Below, in pieces: positions 7,452 through 13,540 of a DNA stretch of 15,308 bases; position 1 is the stretch's first letter; each line of letters opens with the position of its first letter. Source of the stretch: an uncultured Gammaproteobacteria bacterium (GTDB lineage Bacteria; Pseudomonadota; Gammaproteobacteria; Rariloculales; Rariloculaceae); NCBI GenBank assembly GCA_946887385.1, contig CAMPKU010000093.1:1-15308 (forward strand). The letters run 5' to 3'. Position numbers and translations under genes: made by a program. The notes beneath the pieces were generated by a model. It searched no databases and was not told where the DNA came from. It was given only the letters and a program-made list of their open reading frames with translations.

Positions 7452-7670
7452 CTAGTCGATTCGTTTGACGGCGGGCTGCGTCGAGCTTGCGCTCTCGTGG
7501 AAGAGATCGGACAAGTATTGGCAGAGCTCGCCTTCCCCTAGCGACCCCGGCACGACGAAATCCGCCTTGCGGCGCTTGCCGTCGCTGCCGAGCAGGAACG
7601 CAGACCACTGGCCCGGTGCTCCCATGATCACGACGAGGCGGCCGAACACGTTGAAGCGGTACTGCGGCAT
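7452..7670 (-). CDS. Small DUF7661-like protein
   Basis: This 72-residue soluble protein begins MPQYRFNVFGRLVVI. It contains a WSAFLLGSDGKRR stretch and the acidic motif LGEGELCQYLSDLFHE near its C-terminus. The 'YRFDVFG...W.af..g.eGKRR...EL..YL.DlfHE' layout recalls small proteins grouped as DUF7661; no function is known to me. The ATG at 7670 has AAAGG about eight bases upstream. A longer frame to 7730 adds 20 residues without family resemblance and would run into a possible attC remnant. The lone small orphan gene between junctions fits an integron cassette. Confidence 0.7.
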   Translation of the reverse strand: MPQYRFNVFGRLVVIMGAPGQWSAFLLGSDGKRRKADFVVPGSLGEGELCQYLSDLFHESASSTQPAVKRID

Positions 7671-7679
7671 TGCCGAAGG

Positions 7680-7754
7680 CCTTTGGCTTGACGGTGGCTC
7701 CCGAAGCCAATAGACACGCGAGGAGGGCAATTAGTTACAGGCGAGGCGTTACTC
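7680..7754 (-). repeat. Possible degenerate attC site
   Basis: The stop codon (TAA) of the VOC gene lies inside GTTACTC (plus strand, 7748-7754), the same stop-in-R'' arrangement as in the intact cassettes. At the other side, GCCTTTG followed by CTTGACGGTGGC (7680-7700) resembles the R'-L' half. The central stem is not convincing, so confidence is low. Confidence 0.3.
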
Positions 7755-8144
7755 GTAGCCGTTCCCCGCGAACTCGATCAGGCAGAACCCGTGACCGAAC
7801 GGATCGGAGAACGTCACGCACGTCGAGCCGCGCCAGTCGATGCGCTCGCTCTCCTGTCGGGCGCCGGCGGCAAGGGCGCGGGCAACCGCCGTGTCGATGC
7901 TGTCGACTACGAAGTCGACGTGCACCGGCGTCCAGTGCCGGCCGAGCTGCCGCGTGGCGCCCCCGGGGGTAGCCGCGGATCCCGTCGGCTTGCACAGCAG
8001 ATACAACAGCGACGAGCCGTAGCTGAGCTCGGCAACGTCATCGTCCAGCAAGCGCACGAACGTCGCCCCAACCGCGGCCTCGTAGAATTCGATTGCCGGT
8101 GCAAGCTCCGGCACGTCGATGTTGACGTTCACGCGCGCCTTCAT
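7749..8144 (-). CDS. VOC-family protein (glyoxalase/bleomycin-resistance-like)
   Basis: This 131-residue protein has the first VOC module starting VNVNIDVPELAPAIEFYEAAVGATFVR and the second starting VHVDFVVDSIDTAVARALAAGAR, ending FSDPFGHGFCLIEF. The C-terminal Glu of CLIEF and the His of VHVDFV occupy usual ligand positions, while the first module has Asn in place of His. The substrate is unknown. The ATG at 8144 has GGAG nine bases upstream. It is flanked on both sides by attC-like remnants, so it may be a former integron cassette. Confidence 0.85.
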   Translation of the reverse strand: MKARVNVNIDVPELAPAIEFYEAAVGATFVRLLDDDVAELSYGSSLLYLLCKPTGSAATPGGATRQLGRHWTPVHVDFVVDSIDTAVARALAAGARQESERIDWRGSTCVTFSDPFGHGFCLIEFAGNGYE

Positions 8145-8171
8145 ATCGCCGAGCTCCGATCCCTCGTGGGC

Positions 8172-8230
8172 TCATTTTAGTTCAGCTGACTAGAGCAGCG
8201 AGCGATTGTCGCAGGCGGCAGGCTTAGCTC
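8172..8230 (-). repeat. Possible degenerate attC site
   Basis: Located just after the methionine aminopeptidase stop. The plus-strand left end GGCTCAT...GTTCAGC parallels the GCCTAAT...GTTCACC end of the good site at 12974, and the right end carries CTTAGCTC next to the stop codon. Matches are partial, and a search with an attC covariance model is needed to confirm it. Confidence 0.35.
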
Positions 8231-8973
8231 TACGCGGTCACAATGATCGGCTCGCCGCGCGTGACGATCAACGTATGTTCGTATTGCGCCGACAGATTCC
8301 CCTGGGTGCCAACGAGTGTCCAACCATCGCCGGCTTCCTCCACAAACGTGCTTTTCGTGGACAGAAACGGTTCGATGGCGATGACCATTCCTTCCCGCAA
8401 TTCCCGCGCATCCCTCGGCTCAAAGTACCCCAAGATGCTGTCGGGTTCCTCGTGCAAGCTGCGCCCAACGCCATGACCCGCCAGGTTCTTGATGATCTTG
8501 AATCGATGCGCCTTCGCGACTCGCTGAACTGCTTTGCCGATGCGGTTTAGTCGATTGCCGGCGCGGGCTTCCGCTACGGCTCCCTGCAACGCGAGCTTCG
8601 TCGCATGACACAAGCGATCCTTGATCGGCGTGGACGGGGGAACGACTCGAGTGCCGCCCGTGTCGGCGAAGTACGCGTCTAGCTCCGCCGACACGTCGAC
8701 ATTCACCACGTCGCCGGGTTGGATGACTCTGGAGCCGGGAATGCCGTGCGCCGCTTCTTCATTGACGCTGATGCACGTAGCCCCGGGAAATTTGTACGTC
8801 AGCTGCGGCGCCGACTGCGCCCCATGTCGATCGAGCAACGTTTTGCCAACGTCGTCGAGCTCTGCTGTCGTCATGCCTGCTTCGATGGAAGCAAGCATTT
8901 CGCGCAGCACCACTGCGACGATTCGTCCCACTCGCTTCAGGCCGTCGATATCGCGTTCCGTCTCAATTGTCAT
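8230..8973 (-). CDS. map: Methionine aminopeptidase, type I
   Basis: This 247-residue enzyme removes the initiator methionine from nascent proteins in the cytosol. All metal ligands of the pita-bread fold are present: Asp93 (NVDVS), Asp104 (ADTGG), His167 (GHGVG), Glu201 (IEPF) and Glu232 (QYEHT). The substrate-binding His76 (AAHGIPG) is also present. Length is that of E. coli MetAP, with no N-terminal zinc finger or SH3 extension. It is not near rpsB, the usual place of the housekeeping map gene, so it is probably an extra copy. Its ATG at 8973 lies inside the end of the GNAT gene (11-base overlap), so the two are expressed together. The gene symbol refers to family, not to a proven housekeeping role. 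Confidence 0.93.
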   Translation of the reverse strand: MTIETERDIDGLKRVGRIVAVVLREMLASIEAGMTTAELDDVGKTLLDRHGAQSAPQLTYKFPGATCISVNEEAAHGIPGSRVIQPGDVVNVDVSAELDAYFADTGGTRVVPPSTPIKDRLCHATKLALQGAVAEARAGNRLNRIGKAVQRVAKAHRFKIIKNLAGHGVGRSLHEEPDSILGYFEPRDARELREGMVIAIEPFLSTKSTFVEEAGDGWTLVGTQGNLSAQYEHTLIVTRGEPIIVTA

Positions 8974-9400
8974 CGCAAGAGTCCCAGGTCATCACGAAAT
9001 CGGCGCCAACGTTGCTGAAGATAGCCCACTTCAGTTTGGAATAGAGATCCGGTAATTCGGTTAGCGCATAAAGGCGCGGCACGCCGGTCCGGCGCGCGGC
9101 CTCATGAGCCGCCTGAATGAGCCGGCTGCCCACGCCCTGGCGTCGGTACTCCGGCGCAACCAGAACGCCGTTGATCCAGATGGCGAGCTGATCGCCGATT
9201 GGAGACTTCGCTGCGATGAACGCCAATCCGCCGGCCAAGGCGCCGGACGACGTCAACGCGACCAACGGCTTTGGGACCGCATCGTCAGCGGGGTGGATAG
9301 GCGGAAAGTTGGGCCATTCGGTCTGGAGTCGCTTCTGAAGGTCAGCGTAGTACTGCGTCGCAAGAGTCGAATCGGCGATGTAGAAGCGGCGAGTCGGCAT
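8963..9400 (-). CDS. GNAT-family N-acetyltransferase
   Basis: This 145-residue acetyltransferase has motif A at residues 78-100: GVLVAPEYRRQGVGSRLIQAA, with the acetyl-CoA loop RRQGVG. It continues into RLYALTELPDLYSKLKWAIF, which fills the motif B region. The acceptor is unknown; the form is closest to small-molecule or antibiotic-type GNATs rather than RimI. Its last codons overlap the start of the methionine aminopeptidase gene by 11 bases, indicating a two-gene unit. The ATG at 9400 follows an attC-like remnant by about 20 bases, consistent with the start of a cassette. Confidence 0.87.
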   Translation of the reverse strand: MPTRRFYIADSTLATQYYADLQKRLQTEWPNFPPIHPADDAVPKPLVALTSSGALAGGLAFIAAKSPIGDQLAIWINGVLVAPEYRRQGVGSRLIQAAHEAARRTGVPRLYALTELPDLYSKLKWAIFSNVGADFVMTWDSCDDN

Positions 9401-9420
9401 TCTTCTGATGTCGTCGGCAG

Positions 9421-9477
9421 CGAATGACGTGCAGCTCAGCCGCCAACGCGGCGCCGGCGCTTCGCATGCATCTCAAG
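9421..9477 (-). repeat. Possible degenerate attC site
   Basis: The plus-strand left end GAATGACGTGCAGCTCAGCC resembles the R'-L' end of the intact sites (TAATGC..GCGGTTCACC). The right end CGCTTCGCATGCATCTCA resembles CGCTGCAACTGC plus the R'' box, with the stop codon of the DUF2007 gene at the R'' position. The outer boxes have lost the conserved AAC/GTT, so the site would not be expected to recombine. Confidence 0.35.
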
Positions 9478-9802
9478 GGCCGTCGCTGCTACTACCCTTG
9501 TCCTGGCCGCAGTTCCAGCACACTTCGAACGACTGTGGGTTCCGCTCCTCACACCTCGAGCAAACCCACGGCGGCGCGTGGGCTTGGCTATCCAGGGTTG
9601 CGATCGTGTTCACTACGATTTGCCTCGCGGCGTCGTAGTCGTCGTCGTTCCTCACCCAAACCTCTGCCGGCGGTCGAAATGCCGGTATCGCCGATCGGCC
9701 TGAGTATTCGTTCTGAATAGTCACGTCGACACCGGCGTGTACCAATGCGTCTCGAACCAGCGCGGTTTCGCTAACTTCATTTGAGCTGAATACCTTGCGC
9801 AT
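9473..9802 (-). CDS. DUF2007 (signal-transducing-type) domain fused to a C-terminal zinc ribbon
   Basis: This 109-residue soluble protein has two parts. Residues 1-70 match DUF2007: VFSSNEVSETALVRDALVHAGVDVTIQNE, then IPAFRPPAEVWVRNDDDYDAARQIV. Residues 79-100 form a RanBP2-type zinc ribbon, WVCSRCEERNPQSFEVCWNCG, with Cys81, 84, 95 and 98. DUF2007 proteins are called putative signal transducers, without a known ligand; zinc ribbons of this type usually bind protein or RNA. The ATG at 9802 is chosen because GGAGG lies about 15 bases upstream and the domain begins at once. The open frame runs back to 9910, overlapping the small membrane-protein gene, and that part has no family resemblance. 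Confidence 0.82.
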   Translation of the reverse strand: MRKVFSSNEVSETALVRDALVHAGVDVTIQNEYSGRSAIPAFRPPAEVWVRNDDDYDAARQIVVNTIATLDSQAHAPPWVCSRCEERNPQSFEVCWNCGQDKGSSSDGP

Positions 9803-9830
9803 TCTCTTCCGCCTCTCCTCCGGAGCCATA

Positions 9831-10106
9831 TTAGCGCCCGGGTCGTCGCCGAGCAGTGCGTATAGCGTTTGAGGGAGGTGCGCCGCGCCGTACGACCACC
9901 ACAACGGCAAGCACGACGGCCGCCAACACGAAGAGAACCGCTAACAGATTGATGGCCGAGTACATTTGGCATGCCAGCGATCCTTGTACGGCCTGACGCG
10001 CCCCGTACAGAGAGCGACACGGAGCGAATACTTCAAGGGCCTGCGACCCGGCGAAGCCGAGGGCGGCGAGCACCGCGCTCGCCAAAGCCACGAGCGCCAG
10101 TGCCAT
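9831..10106 (-). CDS. Small two-helix membrane protein of unknown function
   Basis: This 91-residue protein has hydrophobic segments at about residues 1-19 and 48-71, separated by a loop with two cysteines (FAPCRSLYG and SLACQMYS) that could form a periplasmic disulfide. The C-terminus is basic (RTARRRPGR), consistent with a cytoplasmic tail. I do not recognise a family. No strong ribosome-binding site is seen before the ATG at 10106. Starts further up (GTG at 10133 or 10175) would begin in or across a possible attC remnant and the end of the ankyrin gene. It precedes the DUF2007 gene by 28 bases. Confidence 0.6.
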   Translation of the reverse strand: MALALVALASAVLAALGFAGSQALEVFAPCRSLYGARQAVQGSLACQMYSAINLLAVLFVLAAVVLAVVVVVRRGAPPSNAIRTARRRPGR

Positions 10107-10117
10107 ACGGTGGCTGC

Positions 10118-10158
10118 GAGCGGCGTCGTTCACTGCCGGTTGCTTCACTTTGCTACAC
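10118..10158 (-). repeat. Possible degenerate attC remnant
   Basis: GTTCACTGCCGG on the plus strand (about 10129-10140) resembles the L' segment GTTCACCGGCGG of the intact site at 12974. The ankyrin gene's stop codon falls within GCTACAC at the place where R'' would be. The site is short and lacks conserved boxes, so it is offered as a candidate only. Confidence 0.25.
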
Positions 10159-10857
10159 GTGCGGTTTCCCGACACCCATTATTTCCCAGCCTCGTCCGTG
10201 GTCGTAAGTAGCGTGGTTGTCAGGGTGAATCCAGAAGCGGCCGTAACATAACTTCCGCAGGATCGACGCCGGCCTTAGATGCCAGCTCGCCCAACTCAAC
10301 GGCGTTTCGCCGTTCATGTCTTTGGCATCGACGAGCGCGCCGGCATCGAGCAGCAGTTGGACCGCCTCTTCGCTGCCGAAGGCCGCAGCCCGATGCAGCG
10401 GCGTCTCGCCTTTGGTTCTGCAATCGCGCATGAACGAACCGGTTTCGACGTTCGGCTTCGTCGCGCAATTGGGCTTCGCGCCATTGGCTAGTAGCACTTT
10501 GATGACGGAGTCGTACTTGGGGCGATTGGCTTTGCACAACGCGGCGTGCAGAGGCGTTTCGCCGGTTTCCGGGTCCGCGCGATTCGCGTCGGCGCCGTTC
10601 TCAAGGAGGAACTGGCACAACTCCCAATGCCCGTGGAACGCGCCGCCGTCGAGGCCGAGATTTGGGCCGCAGCTATCGAGCGTTTCGCCGTTGGCGAGCA
10701 GGAATCGCATGCCGCTGACGTCGCCGTAGTACGCGCACCAATTGATCAGTGCCGTGCCTCCCCGATCGGCGGATTTCGCCGGGTGTCCTTGCGCCAGATA
10801 ATCGAATATCAGGTCGGTGCGACCGTCCGCAATGCGCTCGAGGATGCCGCTGGTCAT
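10153..10857 (-). CDS. Ankyrin-repeat protein
   Basis: This protein of about 234 residues consists mostly of ankyrin repeats, a protein-binding scaffold. Repeat signatures in order include GGTALINWCAYYGDVSGMRFLLANG, GGAFHGHWELCQFLLENGADANRAD, GETPLHAALCKANRPKYDSVIKVLLANGA, GETPLHRAAAFGSEEAVQLLLDAGA and GETPLSWASWHL. This makes about five repeats with an insert after the third. No signal peptide is seen, so a cytoplasmic place is likely. The ATG at 10857 has GGAG nine bases upstream; a GTG at 10872 is the alternative. A short aromatic C-terminal tail (GRFWIHPDNHATYDHGRGWE) follows the repeats. The partner is unknown. Confidence 0.88.
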   Translation of the reverse strand: MTSGILERIADGRTDLIFDYLAQGHPAKSADRGGTALINWCAYYGDVSGMRFLLANGETLDSCGPNLGLDGGAFHGHWELCQFLLENGADANRADPETGETPLHAALCKANRPKYDSVIKVLLANGAKPNCATKPNVETGSFMRDCRTKGETPLHRAAAFGSEEAVQLLLDAGALVDAKDMNGETPLSWASWHLRPASILRKLCYGRFWIHPDNHATYDHGRGWEIMGVGKPHV

Positions 10858-10963
10858 TTTGCTAGGCTCCACTGCGAGGCCTCGACAAACCGCTCGATGA
10901 ACCCCTCGCGCGCTTCGCTATATGAAACCTGTCTTGCAACGCCTACCGTGAGTAGCGCGCGGG

Positions 10964-11374
10964 CTAGCTTCTTGCCATGAACATCCATCGATGTCCTTCC
11001 AGATCCTCGACTCGATATCGTCGCGCCGGCGGCCCATCTTCCGGTTCAGACAAGATGACGGCTCCTGCGGCCTTCGCGCGAGCATAGTGCTCATCGACGT
11101 CCTCAACATAGACGAGAACACCATCAATGATCCATGGCAGATCGGACCATGCGGCGGCAATCTTGCAGTTGACGCGATGGCGCTTGGGGCCCTCATAGGC
11201 CGCCGAGGGACTGGCCAACATGATGAGTCCATCCCCGATTGACATTTCTCCGTGAGAAAGCCTCCCTTCGGTAGACGTGAAGCGAGCGGTCTCCGTGAAG
11301 CCAAACACTTCGGCGAGCCAATCCAGGGCGGCAATGCCGTCCTCGTAAGTTAGAAACGGGACCACGTCTGGCAT
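10964..11374 (-). CDS. VOC-family protein, PhnB-like
   Basis: This 136-residue protein begins MPDVVPFLTYEDGIAALDWLAEVFGF, has SHGEMSIGDGLIML in the first module, and has VYVEDVDEHYARAKAAGAVILSEPED plus YRVEDLEGHRWMFM in the second. The layout is that of PhnB-like members of the glyoxalase superfamily. The function is not known. The ATG at 11374 has GGAAGGAG seven bases upstream; a longer frame to 11437 would add 21 residues read through the junction with the GFA gene. About 106 bases separate it from the ankyrin gene, without a convincing attC. Confidence 0.85.
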   Translation of the reverse strand: MPDVVPFLTYEDGIAALDWLAEVFGFTETARFTSTEGRLSHGEMSIGDGLIMLASPSAAYEGPKRHRVNCKIAAAWSDLPWIIDGVLVYVEDVDEHYARAKAAGAVILSEPEDGPPARRYRVEDLEGHRWMFMARS

Positions 11375-11392
11375 CTTGTTCTCCTTCCACCC

Positions 11393-11441
11393 TGCCGCGA
11401 GGTTTTCGAGCGACAAACACGCACGACGGCATTTCAAAGGC
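11393..11441 (-). repeat. Possible degenerate attC site between GFA and VOC genes
   Basis: On the plus strand, TGCCGCGAGGTTTTCGAGCG resembles the R'-L' half GCTGCGGTTCACCGGCG of the site at 12974. TCAAAGGC at 11434-11441 lies at the place of R'' and contains the GFA gene's stop codon. Spacing is short (about 49 bases), and neither outer box keeps the GTT/AAC core. Confidence 0.35.
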
Positions 11442-11817
11442 GGATTTTGCTCCCTTGGATCCGTCGGATCGGAACTGAACCAAGATCGATTCCGTCAAGG
11501 CAACGAACGTTGACCGCCCAACCGTCAAACGGTTGCACGCCCTCGCGAAGCTCGTGTGGCGTTGGATCGCTTGGCCGCCGGAACGGCAAGATGCCACAGT
11601 TTGGGCAGAAATAATCCTTCGCTGTCCGTGACCCCCATTGATAGAGCGTTAGGTTTTCCCACGGCGTGAGAAGGCGCAGATTGGCCCTTGGAACGCGAAA
11701 GTTTAGAGCGCCCCGCTTTGCGCAAATCGAACAGTCGCAGACGCGAACATGGTCGATCTCGGCATCAACCTCAAATCGAACCGCTCCGCAGTGGCATGAA
11801 CCGGTGTACGTGGACAT
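11434..11817 (-). CDS. GFA-family zinc protein (integron cassette gene)
   Basis: This 127-residue protein has the GFA/CENP-V cysteine set: CHC at residues 8-10, CDCSIC at 27-32 and CPNC at 71-74. It probably binds two zinc ions. Relatives act on glutathione adducts such as S-hydroxymethylglutathione, but the substrate here is not deducible. Its ATG is only four bases from the R' box of the attC at 11822-11900, so this is the first gene of a cassette. There is no room for its own ribosome-binding site, and translation may depend on upstream reading. It is only distantly similar to the GFA protein at 5879-6238, so not a recent duplicate. Confidence 0.9.
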   Translation of the reverse strand: MSTYTGSCHCGAVRFEVDAEIDHVRVCDCSICAKRGALNFRVPRANLRLLTPWENLTLYQWGSRTAKDYFCPNCGILPFRRPSDPTPHELREGVQPFDGWAVNVRCLDGIDLGSVPIRRIQGSKIRL

Positions 11818-11821
11818 TGGC

Positions 11822-11900
11822 GTCTAATGCCGCAGTTCAAAGGGTACGCATGGGCAACACCAGCAATTGAGTATGACGGTCCCCTGCACTGCTTTTATGC
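11822..11900 (-). repeat. Integron attC recombination site (Coq7 cassette)
   Basis: This 79-base site lies between the Coq7-like and GFA genes. In gene orientation the R' box is ATTAGAC and the L' segment is TTTGAACTGCGG. The other end carries ATAAAAGCAGTGCAGGGGACC, which closely parallels AACAAGCAGTTGCAGCGGACC of the intact site at the right edge. The L boxes are well kept, while R'' is imperfect (GCATAAA for GCCTAAC). The Coq7 stop lies two bases outside R''. Confidence 0.82.
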
Positions 11901-11901
11901 G

Positions 11902-12441
11902 TCATAACCGCATACCCGTCCAGATCACCGCCTCAGTGGCCGCGGAAACTACCGGCGTCAAAACCGTCGACCAGAACTTGCTTGCTCGAGCGTGCACGAG
12001 CGAACGGTCGTGATGCGCACGTTCATCTGCCACTATGGCCGCGATCGCGGCGACTGCGCCGGGATCGGCTTTCAACACCAGCATTTGGTGTTCGAGGTGA
12101 CGCAGCACGACGCTTTCGACAGCGACCGTGGTTGCAGCAATCGCCCCGGAACCGAACAAACCCGTGATGAGCCCGAGGATGAACCCGCCCAGGCCGCAAA
12201 GCCAGTAGCTACGGCAACGCGGCCGGCCGCGGCGAGCGAGCTCTAAGCGAAAAATCTCCCGGTGCCGCAACTCATGCTCGCGAAACTCTGTGAGCTCGGA
12301 GACGAGAGCTGGCGCCGTTAGACGAGCCATGAGGATCTGACCCGTATAAATACAGACCGCACCGTGCTCGCCGGCGTGGTCGACCTTGATGAAGCGGCCG
12401 CCGAGGTCAGTGAGCGCGATGTTCTTGGCGACGGCTACCAT
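11902..12441 (-). CDS. Coq7-family diiron hydroxylase (demethoxyubiquinone hydroxylase-like), cassette gene
   Basis: This 179-residue protein has the ferritin-like Coq7 core. The ligand set of the diiron centre is complete: Glu25 in VDHAGEHGAVCIY, Glu57 and His60 in EFREHELRH, Glu109 in AVESVV, and Glu140 and His143 in DERAHHD. A central hydrophobic segment, GGFILGLITGLFGSGAIAATTV, corresponds to the membrane-contacting helix. Coq7 enzymes hydroxylate demethoxyubiquinone in the penultimate step of ubiquinone synthesis. Whether this copy does that or acts on another quinone is open. No ribosome-binding site is visible, because the ATG sits ten bases from an attC-like sequence. A bracketing attC site on each side marks it as an integron cassette. 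Confidence 0.88.
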   Translation of the reverse strand: MVAVAKNIALTDLGGRFIKVDHAGEHGAVCIYTGQILMARLTAPALVSELTEFREHELRHREIFRLELARRGRPRCRSYWLCGLGGFILGLITGLFGSGAIAATTVAVESVVLRHLEHQMLVLKADPGAVAAIAAIVADERAHHDRSLVHARASKFWSTVLTPVVSAATEAVIWTGMRL

Positions 12442-12450
12442 GGCGCATGG

Positions 12451-12505
12451 CGCCGCAGGTCAACGGCGGCGCATCGACGTGTCATGAGCCTGCACCTGGC
12501 ACCTC
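12451..12505 (-). repeat. Damaged attC site (YfcE-like cassette)
   Basis: The 22 bases at 12451-12472 are identical to the R'-proximal half of the intact attC at 15232-15253 (CGCCGCAGGTCAACGGCGGC plus two more). The R' box itself, however, reads CATGGC instead of GTCTAAC. The partner half, CAGGTGCAGGC in gene orientation, lies inside the last codons of the YfcE-like gene, so the gene reads into the site. It can still fold (ACCTG with CAGGT) but lacks both outer boxes, so it is probably inactive. Confidence 0.6.
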
Positions 12506-12958
12506 GAGCTCCACACTCCGTGCGGTGATCGAACCGTCGGCGATCTGCAACTCGCCAACACAGATGGGTAGCCTAAAACGACGGGGACCGGCACTTCCGG
12601 GATTGACGTAGAGGACTCCATCGCGTGTCTCGCTCGACGGGCGATGCGAGTGCCCAAATACTACGACACGGAAGCCCGCCGCAGACGGATCGAGGTCAAG
12701 GTCCGCGATGTCGTGGAGAACATAGATGAAGACATCGTTAGCCTCCAACACGTTGGTCTCAGCGATAGCATCGGCCCACGGGCCTTTGTCGTTGTTGCCA
12801 CGCACCACGGTGACTGGAGCAAGACTTTCGAGCGTTTCAATAACCTTAGGGTCTCCGACATCGCCTGCGTGGACAATGAAATTGCTGCCGCGAAGAAAGG
12901 AGACCGCCTCCGGCCTCAGGAGACCGTGGGTATCGGAGATGAGGCCAATGCGTAGCAC
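12482..12958 (-). CDS. YfcE/MJ0936-type metallophosphoesterase (cassette gene)
   Basis: This 158-residue calcineurin-like phosphodiesterase has all metal-binding motifs: SDTHG (Asp9, His11), HAGDVGD (Asp33), RGNNDKG (Asn55/Asn56, Asp57), LHD (His82) and GHSHRP (His103, His105), followed by NPGS. The family hydrolyses phosphodiesters in vitro, and the physiological substrate is usually unknown. The start is GTG at 12958, 15 bases after the R' box of the attC at 12974-13099, without a visible ribosome-binding site. The last seven codons overlap a damaged attC. Family is confident; the role is open. Confidence 0.92.
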   Translation of the reverse strand: MLRIGLISDTHGLLRPEAVSFLRGSNFIVHAGDVGDPKVIETLESLAPVTVVRGNNDKGPWADAIAETNVLEANDVFIYVLHDIADLDLDPSAAGFRVVVFGHSHRPSSETRDGVLYVNPGSAGPRRFRLPICVGELQIADGSITARSVELEVPGAGS

Positions 12959-12973
12959 GCGGTTTGGGGTGCA

Positions 12974-13099
12974 GCCTAATGCTGCGGTTCACCGGCGGCA
13001 CGCTGCGGCGTGTCGCGCACCGCGCGCGCACAAGGAAGTGACGCGCTTGCGGCGCGCCCGCGATACCGTTCCACCGTTCGCTGCCACTGTTTGTTAGGT
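12974..13099 (-). repeat. Integron attC recombination site (ClpX-zinc-finger cassette)
   Basis: This 126-base site has both outer boxes. In gene orientation R'' is ACCTAAC at 13099-13093, followed by AAACAGTGGCAGCGAACGG. At the other end GCCGCCGGTGAACCGCAGC is followed by R' ATTAGGC (12980-12974). The two ends pair as an imperfect stem with the extra bases that give attC its orientation. The long central part is itself rich in inverted GCGC repeats. The TAA stop of the zinc-finger gene lies inside R''. Confidence 0.9.
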
Positions 13100-13426
13100 G
13101 TCACGCGCGCCCTCGTGACTGATCGCTTCGATCGCCGCTCTAGCACACGACACGCAGATGTACGGACCCATGGAAGATTGGCACAGCATTCCGGTCTGTT
13201 CCGGCGTTCCGCCACAGAATGAACAGTGTGGTCGCTCACCGGCTCTCTCCCGCCGTTTGCGAAGCACCCTTTCCTCGATCGCTCGAATGCGTCGGCGAGT
13301 GTGCTCAAGCGCTGTGAAGGCATGCACTACACCCGAGTCACGCAGATTCACGCCAAAAGTATCCTGCAGCAAATCGAGCTCGCTAGCAGTCAGCTTTGCG
13401 ACAATCTGATCGACATCAGCACCCAT
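13094..13426 (-). CDS. Stand-alone ClpX-type C4 zinc-finger protein (cassette gene)
   Basis: This 110-residue protein has an N-terminal helical part (residues 1-62), with TASELDLLQDTFGVN and a basic helix RRRIRAIEERVLRKRRER. A C4 zinc domain follows at 66-100: CSFCG (Cys68, 71) and YICVSCARAAIEAI (Cys91, 94). That domain matches the zinc-binding module at the N-terminus of ClpX, which binds adaptors and substrates of the ClpXP protease, but no AAA+ ATPase domain is present. A role as a ClpX-interfering or adaptor protein is inference. GGGAG lies six bases before the ATG at 13426, within the cassette and after the R' box. The stop codon lies in R''. Confidence 0.85.
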   Translation of the reverse strand: MGADVDQIVAKLTASELDLLQDTFGVNLRDSGVVHAFTALEHTRRRIRAIEERVLRKRRERAGERPHCSFCGGTPEQTGMLCQSSMGPYICVSCARAAIEAISHEGARDT

Positions 13427-13442
13427 AACTGGCTCCCGTGTC

Positions 13443-13540
13443 GCCTAACGCCACGGTTTAGCCGCACGCTGCGCGGTCAGGAACGGCGCGTGTGCATAAG
13501 GGGCGCACGTGCGCCGTGACGGCTGCAAACCTAATTCCGC
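13443..13540 (-). repeat. Integron attC recombination site (DUF6152-like cassette)
   Basis: In gene orientation the R' end is well kept: GGCTAAACCGTGGC then GTTAGGC (13449-13443). The other end, GGTTTGCAGCCGTC, pairs with GGCTAAACC with two unpaired bases, as expected of an attC stem. The central part holds a second strong inverted repeat (GGCGCACGTGCGCC). The outer R'' box is not recognisable (GGAATTAG near 13531-13538), so the site is partly decayed. Confidence 0.75.

Noticed and set aside
10858..10963. attC between the PhnB-like VOC and ankyrin genes
   Set aside because: GGCTCCACTGCGAGG at one end is weakly like an R'-L' half, but no partner half or R'' box is seen, so it is not annotated.
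12974..13099. CRISPR array or transposon end suggested by repeated GC-rich inverted repeats
   Set aside because: The repeats are not evenly spaced, flank single genes and carry attC boxes, so the attC explanation fits better.
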